Part shown: in pieces, positions 34,906-45,900 of the stretch
Layout of the letters: every line of letters begins with the position of its first letter
Numbering within the stretch: the stretch's first letter is position 1
Assembly (NCBI GenBank): GCA_025201765.1
Contig: MU623485.1
Location: forward strand, 19,720 to 83,719
Length of the DNA: 64,000 nt
Direction of reading: 5' to 3'
From: Daldinia sp. FL1419
Lineage: Eukaryota > Ascomycota > Sordariomycetes > Xylariales > Hypoxylaceae
The notes under the pieces: generated by a model
Told to the model about the DNA's origin: nothing
Database searches by the model: none
Seen by the model: the letters and a program-made list of their open reading frames with translations, nothing else
Translations under genes and position numbers: made by a program

Positions 34906-36715
34906 GTTTACATCTTTAAGTGAAATAGTTAGGCGTATAGGGGTGTTTGCACCGTAGTGCTTGGACTTATTTAAATGAACGGTTCTATTCGCGAAAATTG
35001 GATCGTTGGACTGGGATAAATCGAGGAGTTACGTTAGAGAATTAACAGAAAATGCGACGTGGAAGAGACTAGGTTAGACCACTTACCAGATGACTGAGTA
35101 GACTGAGTTCCGTCTTGCCCGTCGACAATGCTTCTACAACTTACCTATACGGTAGTCTTGTTTTACGGCATCAAACTCGGACATGTATATTATAGCATAC
35201 GTTATTATAGACGTTAGATACCCGAATAAAGATATTTACTGCTTATTTGGTTTTGATAATATGCACCTGCGCCTTGAGCTATTCCTTTCCTTTCGTTTTC
35301 CCATGGCGTCGCTTATACTCCCAAGTGTTTACACCGTAATCAGGAAAATCTCTTTATAATACCGTCCTTCGTGCTGATAGCTAGGCCGAAGCTGTAAGCG
35401 GTGGTGATTATCGAGTACAAACAGGTGTTTACGCGTCTCGAAATGTCGGTAACGACGAGTCACCAGATGAGCTGATGGGGGTTGTACGACTCGTCGCGAC
35501 GAATAGAAGATGGTGTAGATCTCCCGTAGCCCCGCCACACGAAAATGTCCAAGTTGGGGTAAGCAACGGTACATAGTAGTCGCGGTAGTTGATGGTAGCA
35601 ATAGATAAGCTTTGCGGGGGATTCGTGTGGAAGATGTGCCACTATGTGGTAGGTTAAACCATTGAAAAGGGGCGCGCTTATGGAGCTTCCTCTTTTGAGA
35701 CCGCCAATGGTAGGCTAGGTACCTTTTAACATGAACCCAGACAGATTACAGCAAGACAAGAAATCTTTCGGCCAAGCCTTATGTAAAGTTGCGTTTTATT
35801 TTTATTGTTTTATTGTTTTATTGGGAAATAACAGGAAAGCGCAGTATGATTTCTTGGCGTGGTTAAGCTTAGGGTAAATGAGATCTTACATGGCCTCTCC
35901 GCTCGTGCATCCAATAAACGGTCCTCAGAGCGAGGGGACCTGCAGATGTAATTTATTATAATACTTGCTTTTAGGTTAGATTCCTTCCGGGATGAGGTTG
36001 TTGTCGGCCAAGGACGCAAACGAGGGGAATCATTCATTCATTCATCTATTAAAAAAAAAAAAAAACTTTATGAGAAATGTCCTAGCCAAAGTGGTTACCT
36101 ACCTGCCTTATATCCTCACCATCCACTATATTCACCATGCACGTACATACATGTATCAGTCGTCGTCTAGTTGCCCGAAGAGACCTGGATACCGTTGCTG
36201 AGATAGCCCCGGCCCAATCGCCTGCCTTACCATCCCTAGCTACCACCTGGGACGCATGTGATGGTTGTATGCCCCTGTCATGGTGCCCCATTGCCCTCGA
36301 GTTCAGCTCATGATGTCACAGGCCGCACTTAATTGTACGTGCATACCTAATGCTAGCATGGCCTCACCTGCCCGGCATCCACGGCAGCCGGATGCAGATG
36401 CAGGGTCTATTACAAGGTTTTCATCAGGAAGCTGTCCAACCTGGCTGGCCTGTTCCCAGGTCCGCCTTCTCATTTGTACACATTACCTACGTAACCTAGT
36501 TACTGCTGTCGAGGTTGCATCCTAGACGGAGAAGCAGACCGAGGCTAGACATGTTTCTGAAAGCTGTCTCGTGTCTCTTTCCTACTCGGGCGAGAAATAA
36601 AAGCAACAAGGTTTGCCACGGCGAGATACGAGGAGAGTTGCGAGTTTGAACTCCGCTGCTCGTATATATAGGAGCAGTCAGCTACAGACGTAGCACAGCT
36701 ACCAAATTCGCAGCC
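34906..36715. other. Intergenic region between dam1 and ceramidase gene
   Basis: About 1.8 kb with no supportable gene. Minus-strand open frames near 35329-35642 and 36082-36291 lack recognisable content. A CATT tetranucleotide run at about 36030-36043 is followed by a poly-A run. Confidence 0.5.
36663..36670 (+). promoter_or_regulatory. TATA-like element of the ceramidase gene
   Basis: TATATATA lies 46 bases upstream of the ATG at 36716, a plausible core promoter position for a fungal gene with a short leader. This is sequence resemblance only. Confidence 0.4.
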
Positions 36716-39215
36716 ATGGCTCCGACATTTGCCTCTAGTCGTCGAACGTCGGGAAAGCCTGTATTGGCCTTTCTATCCGTATTCTCCATTTTCATACTAG
36801 GGACGTTCTTCGCCGCAAAGCTCGGCGCCACACCACGGCAGCGTAGTCTCGAGTTTCGTCATGCGGCGGGCGCACACAAAGCCGGCGCGAATACACCGTG
36901 GGAGTCTAAGGCTAGGGTAGATGGAAAAGGAGACAAGTACCTTATTGGCGTTGGAAAAGCTGATATAACTGGTCCTGTGGTGGAAATCAACTTTGCAGGA
37001 TACGCCGACCTCTCTCAGACCGGCACGGGTCTTCGACAGCGTATCTATTCGCGAGCCTTCATAGTCGGGGACGTTAATAATCCGAGCGATCGATTTGTAT
37101 ACTTGGTCCTGGATACACAATCTGGTGATACCGCTGTGCGTTTCGGAATTCTGGATGGACTCACCGCGCTTGGTGATGACTACTCTGTATACGGGTCGGG
37201 TAACGTCGCGGTGACAGGGACGCACGCCCATTCCGGACCTGGAGCTTGGTTTAACTATCTACTCCCACAGGTAACCAGCTTGGGCTTCGATAAACAGAGT
37301 TATCAAGCGATCGTCGATGGCGCTGTCTTGTCGATCAAACGAGCCCACGAATCCCTGACCGAGGTATGTGAAAAAGCGAGTAAAACTAACGGTATACAGC
37401 TAATGTTCCATTCCTAGGGCTACCTCGACTTTGGTACGAATTAAATACTCATTACACGGCAGCTTTCTGATAGGATTTATAGGGGCGGTGAATATTACCG
37501 ACGGCAACCTTAGTCGCAGTCTGTACGCCTACTTGGCTAACCCAGCCGAGGAACGAGCTCAATACGAAGATGAGGTTGATAAAGAAATGACCGTCCTCAA
37601 GTTCCAGCGCGCGTCCGACGGTAAAAATGTCGGTATTCTAACGTGGTTCCCCGTCCATGGAACGTCAATCTACCAAAACAGTACCCACGTGGCCGGCGAC
37701 AATAAAGGCGTGGCAGAGCTCATGTTCGAGAAAGCCATGGAGGGCGAAGATTCGGCGGCTAGTGGGTTCGTCGCGGGCTTCTCTCAAGCAAACGTGGGAG
37801 ACACGACACCTAACACGCTTGGCGCATGGTAAGCTTGCTCCGTATTAAAACCAAAAGTTACAGAAGGTAATAATGTGTGCGTCAGGTGTGACGATGGGTC
37901 TGGTCAGCAGTGTAGCTTAGAGAATAGTACTTGCGGAGATGGTAAGTCGCAACATTGCCACGGCCGAGGGCCCCTTTTCGAGAAGCTCGATCTGGGGATT
38001 GCGAGTTGCTACGAGATTGGAAAGCGTCAGTACGATGGTGCTCGGTCAGTCTATGTAGGTTTCATATTATCCTAGTTTGACGTCTACGCATAGCTTATCT
38101 CTCACAAGGATTCGTTCAGCTCATCCGGCACTTCTGTTGTCGGCTCGACGGTCAAGGCTTTCCATTTCTATCACGACATGAGCTTTTGGAAATTTCAGCT
38201 GGAGAACGGAACGGAAGTTCAGACATGCCCAGCCGCGTTAGGTTATTCCTTCGCCGCTGGAACATCTGATGGCCCTGGTGCTTTTGACTTTACGCAGGGC
38301 GATTCAGGTGAGCCGAGTGCTAGCCCCGTATGGGAGGTGATCAAGAGTTTGCTTCGCGCACCATCGCCCCAACAGCAAGATTGCCAGAACCCGAAGCCAG
38401 TCCTCCTCGACGTAGGCGAGTTATCCGAGCCGTACCCGTGGAGTCCCAATATCATCGACGTCCAGTTATTGCGAGTTGGACAATTCGTCATAATCATTAG
38501 CCCCAGTGAAGCAACCACTATGGCTGGACGCAGATGGCGCGCCGCCGTTAAGGCTGCCGCTGCCGACATCATCGATACCGAACCGAAGGTCGTGCTAGGT
38601 GGACCTGCTAACACTTACGCACACTACCTGACTACCCCAGAGGAATATAGCATCCAGCGCTACGAGGGAGCGAGCACATTGTTCGGCCAGTGGGAACTCC
38701 CCGCGTATATAAACCTCACCGTCAGCAATATCCAGTACCTAGCCCCCGACTCGTCCAGCTCGCCGGATTCAGGGCCAAAACCCCCGGATAATCGCAACAG
38801 CAGCCTGAGCTTCATAACGGGCGTCGTGCAAGATAACGCCCCGCTGGGCAAGTCATTTGGTGATTGCATCTCTCAGCCCGCGGATAAATACACACGCGGC
38901 GCTGTTATCAATGCAACTTTCGTCGGCGCGAACCCGCGCAATAACTTACGGCTCGACGGCACGTTTGGGGCTGTTGAAAAGCAGGATGGTGACTCTTGGA
39001 CTCAGGTTCGGGATGACTCGGACTGGTCTTTAGTGTATACGTGGAAGCGGACTGATAGCGTGCTTGGATATAGCGAAGTTACTATTAGCTGGGAGACGGA
39101 ACAGGATGCCGAGGCGGGGACATATAGGATAAAGTATTATGGTGATAGCAAGGCTTTGGTTGGCGGGGCTATCACGGCTTTTGATGGGACGAGCAATACT
39201 TTTACTCTTACGTGA
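36716..39215 (+). CDS. Neutral/alkaline ceramidase
   Basis: Five exons, 36716-37363, 37418-37433, 37483-37828, 37886-38054 and 38109-39215, give 761 residues. Exon 2 is only 16 bases. Residues about 15-36 are a signal peptide or signal anchor. The ceramidase fold is recognised from IGVGKADITGPVVEINFAGY, the metal-binding GTHAHSGPG, the FPVHGTSI block, FSQANVGDTTPNTLGAWCDDG, and a C-terminal immunoglobulin-like part ending WETEQDAEAGTYRIKYYGD. Neutral ceramidases split ceramide into sphingosine and fatty acid in the secretory pathway or outside the cell. In characterised members the active-site loop is GDxSPN, with Ser as catalytic nucleophile; here it reads GDTTPN (Thr330). All other landmarks are intact. 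It lies tail to tail with the GH3 gene, 245 bases apart. Confidence 0.92.
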
Positions 39216-39460
39216 GGATAGCTGGTGTGTATTTGAATAGGGAGGATGGCAGCTTGGGTAATTATAATGAACGATTATGTGTGTATAACGAGCTATGAGG
39301 CAAGTATGCTTCGTCTACCTGTAGCTAATGCTACTCGTATGGGTATGGGTTCGTATATTACTCACGAGGAAAAGCTCGTTGGGATAGTATGTTTAGGTAC
39401 GTATAGGATCAAGTCTAATGTTCCCCGTAGACTCGTCTGCTCACTTATGTATCTCCCTAC

Positions 39461-42148
39461 CTAAACTACGGTAAACGTTGCCTTGGCCCTGATATCATTG
39501 CTAGAGCTCCCAGCGTGAACAGCAAATTCACCAGGTTCGACAACATACTTCATATGTATATCCCAGAGCCCCAAATCAGCAACGTTAATGTCGATCCTCA
39601 CCGTCTCGGTAGCTCCGGCCAATATGAAGACCTTGGAGAAGCCCCGAAGCTGTTTATTCGGAACGGCCACGCTGGCTACCAAGTCCTGGACGTATAGCTG
39701 AACTACCTCGGCGCCATCACGCGTTGAATTATTTGTTACGTCGATAGATGCTGTGACGGTGTCCGTTGGGGACACGGTGGATTGCGAGAGCGTCATGTGC
39801 GAGTACATGAAGGTGCTATAGGATTTGCCGTAGCCGAACTACAATTTCATTCCAAGAGTTAGCCATAATAATTAGGGATGGAAAGGGGCGTACGTAGTAC
39901 CTCGTAAAGGGGCAGGGGGCTTTGAAGCACGTAGTTGTGACCGAACTTCATAGAACCGTCCGCGGATACGGAACCGGGCTCTGGATACGCCCGCGCAGAG
40001 TTCAGGTAGTCGTAATAGATTGGTGTAGTGCCTATATCGTAAGGGAACGATACGGAAAGTTTCCCGGATGGGTTCACATCTCCAAAAAGCACGTCTGCTA
40101 GGGCGTGCCCTCCTTGCTCTGATGGATAGAACTGCTGCAAAAGGGCCGAGGCTGCCTCTGATATCCACGGCTCAGTAATAGGTTTTCCCGAACTGAAGAC
40201 GACGATGGTAGGCTTTCTCGTATCTATAATGGTCTTGACCAAGTGCGGCATCGCACCGACGAGGTTCAGGCTATGGACGTCGACGTGCTCGCCCGTGGTG
40301 GCGTTTAGTCCGGCCCAAAGCTCATCTTGATCTCGTGTCCATGTGCCGACGATTATAACAGCTACGTCGGCATCCTCTACTGTGGCCACGGCTTCGGCAA
40401 AGCCAGATTGATCATTAGACCAGCGCTCGCAACCCTTCGCATATGTTATTTTCCCTTTACTCGCTGCCTTGATGCCATCTAGAGGCGTAACTCCCCTGTA
40501 CTGGGCTTTATAGGGGACGTAATCACCATACTTTAGATGATATATTAGTACGCCGTTGCTCTTGTCTCCCGCGGGGATTCTTCACTAACGTTCATGAACC
40601 CGTGAGCCATGGGTCCGATAACCGCAATGTTCGCGTTCTTCTCGAGAGGAAGGACATCCTCGTGGTTTTCCAGGAGGATAATAGATTCCGCGTCAAGTTG
40701 CCTCGCAAGTTGGACTGACTGGGGCGTATTTATATACTTGGGCCAATCTGCCTCCGAGACACCGGGGAAAGGGTTCTCAAATAACCCAGCTTCGAATTTT
40801 GCACGCAGCTGTCTAGACACAGCCTGGTCTACCACGTCAATGGACAGCTTTCCCGATTCAACCATGTCAGGAATTTTCTCGAAGTTGAAAGATCCACCGC
40901 CCATCTCAACGTCGTTACCCGCTGGGAGCGCCTATGAGAAATTAAGGGCGATCCTTGGATCAGCATTAAAGCTGTGATTAAGGGGCCTGCTTACATAGTT
41001 TACTATAGCTTCAGAATCGATGGGACTGGATGTACACATCTTGAACTCCTTGCATAGGCGATCTGTGGCTCCCGCGTCGCTCATAACCTATCTGTATTAG
41101 TATGCGTCTCGTCAGCCGTCCCTAGAGGTTACTTACAAAGTACTCGTAGCCCCATTCTCCCCTCAAGATTTCAGTGAGGGTATGTTTATCAGCAACAGCC
41201 GGTATTCCGTCATAGCTATGGTATGCCGACATGACGGATAAGGCACCAGCATCGATGATAGCTCGTTTAAAGGGAGGAAGGTATGTAGTCCGTAGCTCTC
41301 TTTCACCCCCGTGAACAGGCGCACAGTTTATACCCTGTTCCGGCGTTGCGAACGCCGCCTAAGTAGATGGCTATGTCAGTCTTTCTTCTTCTTCTTCTTT
41401 TATTATTATTACGACAGTTGAGATACGATCCCCTTACAAAGTGCTTGACCATAGCTGAGACGTTGCCCGACTGAAGTCCCTTGACGTAGGCATAAGCTAA
41501 TTCGCCGGTCCTGATAGGAGTTTAATACCAAATCTCATCCTATAGATAAAACACTTACAGATAGCCATCCTCTCCAAAGGTCTCCTCCACACGGCCAAAT
41601 CGCAATTCGCGAGCCAAGTCAGCGAGAGGCCCGAAAATTTGATTAACTCCTAAAACACGGGCTTCCCGAGCAATGACCTCTGCCATCTTCTCGACTAGTG
41701 ACGGATTAAAGGAACATGCGTGAGCAATAGGCGCGTTGAAGATAGTGGCGTTTGGAATCAAGAAGCCGTGAATGCCCTCGGATTGAGCCCAAGCAGGTAT
41801 GCCGAGTGTCGTATTTCTTACGAGATAATCCTGGCCGACTTCGATACCACGGCTGAGCATTTTCCAGGGTATCGCAAGACCGACGTAGAACGAGCCAGCT
41901 CTTGCTTTCATGCTCCATTCGAGACCGGTTTGGTTTAACCTGCCATCTCCGGTATTGACCCAGTTCCTCAAGTCCCCTTGGATTAATTGAGCCGTTTTGT
42001 CTCCAATCGTCATACGCGAAAGTAGATCAGCTACTCTATCCTCAACCGCAGCCGTCGGGTCCTTGTAGAGCGGCGTGCTTCCGCTATTCGGGCTAGCCAG
42101 CGCAATGCTCGTCGAGAAGACGAAGCATAGAAAAATGGCAGACCGCAT
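39461..42148 (-). CDS. Secreted GH3 glycoside hydrolase (beta-glucosidase-like)
   Basis: Seven exons, 42148-41559, 41510-41438, 41358-41137, 41087-40995, 40931-40590, 40530-39901 and 39838-39461, give 775 residues. The chosen ATG gives a clean signal peptide, MRSAIFLCFVFSTSIALASP; an upstream in-frame ATG at 42208 would bury it. The GH3 barrel is seen in LSRMTIGDKTAQL, GIPAWAQSEGIHG, FGPLADLARELRFGRVEETFGED, VKHFAAFATPEQGIN and FVMSDAGA, whose Asp299 is the expected nucleophile. The second domain follows (NIAVIGPMAH, VVFSSGKPITEPW). The C-terminus is a fibronectin III-like domain (VTNNSTRDGAEVVQLYVQD). The role is extracellular hydrolysis of beta-linked sugars; the exact substrate (glucose, xylose or other) cannot be fixed from sequence alone. 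It is unrelated in architecture to nag3. Confidence 0.93.
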
Positions 42149-42944
42149 ATTGACTAGGTACCTAGTTGGACATTGGGCATTTAACAAGATATTCCAATGC
42201 GTTTCCAAGTAGCACGATGAAAGCTATTAGAGAATCGTTCATTATAATCTTATAGCTTATATTTGTCTTGGGTATAATACGCATGTACCCCTGGTTTCTA
42301 TAGTCACATTAAAGGCCAACTCGTGCACCTTCTTGACTGACGGGAGAACAATCTCCGAGTTCCAGTGGGCAGTAGCGTAGATTCCGGGGCTCTTAATTAA
42401 TTGAGTTGATAATGCAAGAGCATGTCTATCTATATACATCTAGATATCTAGGTTAGGTACCTAATTACTCTAACTTGGGTTTTTGACTTGGTTGTGAGAT
42501 TATGTTCCTTGAAAGTGGAAGCCATCTCCCAAATATGTACTCTTCTCCTGATTGGTGGATGAAGGTTACCGAGACGAGCCAAGTAATTGACTTGCGCTCC
42601 GCCTTATACGTATGGAAATACAACACTCAAATCATGGGGCACCGAACATAGGGATACAAGATTGTATAGGGTCTACCCACGAAGACTGTATTAAACCACA
42701 AAAAGAACTTTTCCGAAATCGCCATAGAGGCTTCGTCAAGCGTGACGCTGCGTTAGATACATACATGCTTCGAGGTGCTAAAATGCATAATAAAAAGTTC
42801 AAATGATAAAAGAATGATATGATATGGCATGATATGATATGATGCGGTTCTCCGCCATTAGTTGTTGTACAATATATACATATAGGGGGTATATATTTGT
42901 TCCGGTATAACGTTCCTTGACACCAACGCTCTCAGAATTATTCC
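42149..42944. other. Spacer between the GH3 gene and the giant membrane protein gene
   Basis: About 0.8 kb holding the GH3 promoter and the 3' flank of the next minus-strand gene. No gene is supported. A GATATGATAT-type short tandem run lies at about 42814-42842. Confidence 0.5.
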
Positions 42945-45900
42945 TTAGTACCGTAATTCGACGCGCGTGAATCGCTTCTTCATCGAATCCTCCAGCCAGT
43001 CCCTTTCTCCGCTGTTTCCATCGTTGCCACGTCTCCACATACCCTGCTCGCCAAAGCCAGCCTTAATATCAACCGCGGAATCCTGAGAGGTCTTCTTGGA
43101 CTTGCGCAGATTGTAACGCGCCGCGTCTATTCCGGTTTCGGGGTGGGATGGCCCCTTGGCCTTGGGTTTATAGGACCATAAGCTGCTCGAGACAGGGCCC
43201 ATTTTCTCAACTGGTTTCTCCCAGAGCAGAGGCGTAGAGACGGTGTCTGGAGCTACGGGGCCCTTCGACTGCTTCTTGGAGCTGTCCTTTCGCTCCAACG
43301 ACTTCGGGCCGACCGCCGGGCGAACTATTTCTACTGTGGCGTCCAAGGAGCCCATGAATACGGGATGTCGAATAGTGACGTCAAGTTGAGTGGGCTGGGG
43401 CGGCTGGCCTCTGGCAATAGCTTCTTGGAGTGTAGTATTCCACTGTGACGGTAAAGCCTGGCCTCGCGAGAACCTAATCTCGGGATACGAAGAAATGATC
43501 GCGACGTGGAGCGCATTAGACCAGTCTCGAGGCGACGCAGCTCGGCGGGTTATTTGGGGGGATACATGGCTTGTTTTGATGGCTTCTTGGAGCTCCATGT
43601 CCCAATTCTGAGGGTAAGAAGCTCTCAAAGCATCCATAGAGCCGGGGAAGCTAGCTATGATAGCCTCTCTTAGAGCAGCATCCCAGGCCGCCCGATACGC
43701 AATACTAGGGCGGTACAATTGGCGCAGAGGCGTGGGTGATGCCTTCCTCTGGGGCTGTTCATCCAAGTTCTTTATTATAAATTCTTGGGGTAACTCGGGA
43801 ACTTTAGGAGTCTCAGATTCCTTTCCTCTATTGCCAAGCCAGCCATTCAAGACGCTGCCGCTACTCTTAGCTGATGACGCCTTGGTGAGACTTGTCTTAA
43901 CCGATGGTGAATCCGTCACAGGGGAAGCGGGTAACGAATCTACTGTGGATACAGAAGCGACGGATGGGCTTCTGGGCCGCACAGATGAAATTGTCATCCA
44001 ATCCAGTTCAACCGAAGTTGTCAGGCCGCTCCAGAGACGGGTTGACTTAATTACCGGAAGAGGCGTGTTGGTGAGACGGGGTTTTTGGTTTACCTGAAGC
44101 GCAGCGGGTTCTGCGGAAGTAGTCCGGTAGACCTTGCGAGCTGGGTCAAGCTGGAACAAGCCAGACACCAAAGTTACTGCTGTAAGAGGCTGGCTCCAAA
44201 GGGAAACCTTGGCGCAAGTGTAGCTTGATTTAGCGGGCTTCTCCCAAAGCTTTGTGCTTATTAGAGTCGGAAGAGTCTTGACCATCTTACGAGGCTTTTG
44301 CGTCATGTTAATCGCAGCCGGGAGCTTAGAAGTCCTACGATAATCAACCCTAACAACATTTACGGCAAATAAGCCTTCGTGGTCCAAAACAACAGCCGAT
44401 GAGTTAGGCCGTTCCCACAGCAAATTCACTTGGGTCGGTTGTGTAATCTTGGAAGATACAAGCGACTTTGCGATTTGGGCTGGAGCGTTCTTAGACCAGA
44501 GACCAGTCGTTGTGATCGAAGGCAAAGGCTCTTTATATGGGCGGAATTTCTTAGGCACCGTAATGGCAGCAGGGGCCTTAGAAGTTCTCCGATAATCGTA
44601 TCTCACAACACTAACGTTGAATAAGCCTTCGTACCCTGAATCCGGCCCCATTTCAGACTTCTCCCATAGGGGGGCCGTGTGGGATTTAGGCGCGACCTCC
44701 TTTTCGATTGGCTGGGAAGATTTCTTCATGGACATCTTGGATGAGAATAGCTCAGCACCACGAGCCGGCTGGGAGGCGCTTTCCTTGGTCCAAAGAGACT
44801 TCGTTTGGAGGCTTGCCAACGGCTCCCTGGCTACACGGGAAGCTATTTTTATAGAAATAGCCGCGGGTTCCTTATCAGTCCTACGGTAGTCTAGTCTGAA
44901 CTTTTTGCTATCAAACAACCCATCGTGCTCGGAGACGGTAACCATAGCCGAGTTTTCCCATAGTAGTGGCGCACGGGCAACGCTGACATGACTTGCTCCC
45001 CAGAGTGTTTTGGACATTAGCTTTTCTAGAGGCAATTCAACCACGCGAGGCTGCTTCTTCATGAAAAGAGCAGCAGGCTCCCTCGAGGTTCTTCGGTAAT
45101 CCTTCCTCGGGTCGCTAATGTCGAACAGGCCCTGGGCTTCTGAAGCTGGAGTATTACTAGGCTGTACCCATAGAAATGCTGATTGGGCAACTACTTTGGC
45201 TATTTGTGAGGGAACATCCAGGTCACGGATAGCCTTACGTGCATTCCAGAGCAACCCAGTGCTGAAGTTGGCGCCCTCGGTCCTAGGCTCCCATGACTTA
45301 ACACTTTGAATGAGCGTAGCTTCTTCGATGCGGCGATTAGACTTAGCCCTTCCTGTAAGTTCAGTTTTATAGCTCTCCCAAGTGGCCAAATCTGGCTGGG
45401 GCAGACCGAAAACTCGAGATACAAGGGGTTTCGGCCCGGGCGTCCATAACATGGCCTGGGGGGGAACGAGCTCGGAAGTCGGCTTGCGGAATTGTTCTAC
45501 CGGTATCGGTTCCTCTACAGCCGCGTCGTCGTCATTGTAGCCATCCACAATCACGTCAATGTCATCGACATACGAAGGAGACTTGATAGAAGGCGAGCGC
45601 TGTTGTGCGAAGAGAAGCAAGCTGTCCCTAGAGGTTACCTCAGACCCGGACCTAAGCAAACTTGCAATCTCCCACAGCGTGTTCTCGTCGAAATCCTCGC
45701 CATCGCTGTCTATGAAATCATCGAAGCTATCAAAATTGTCACCCTCTTCCTCGGCTTCATAGTCATCAAAGAAAGATGTCGTGAATTCGTTATCATCTTC
45801 CTGGCTTGTCCTGGAATTTGGGAAAATACTCGTGGCTGGGGCACCTGTAGTCATAGTTCCTGGCATAGCTGTGTACATACGGGTAGGTGGTGGAAGCTGA

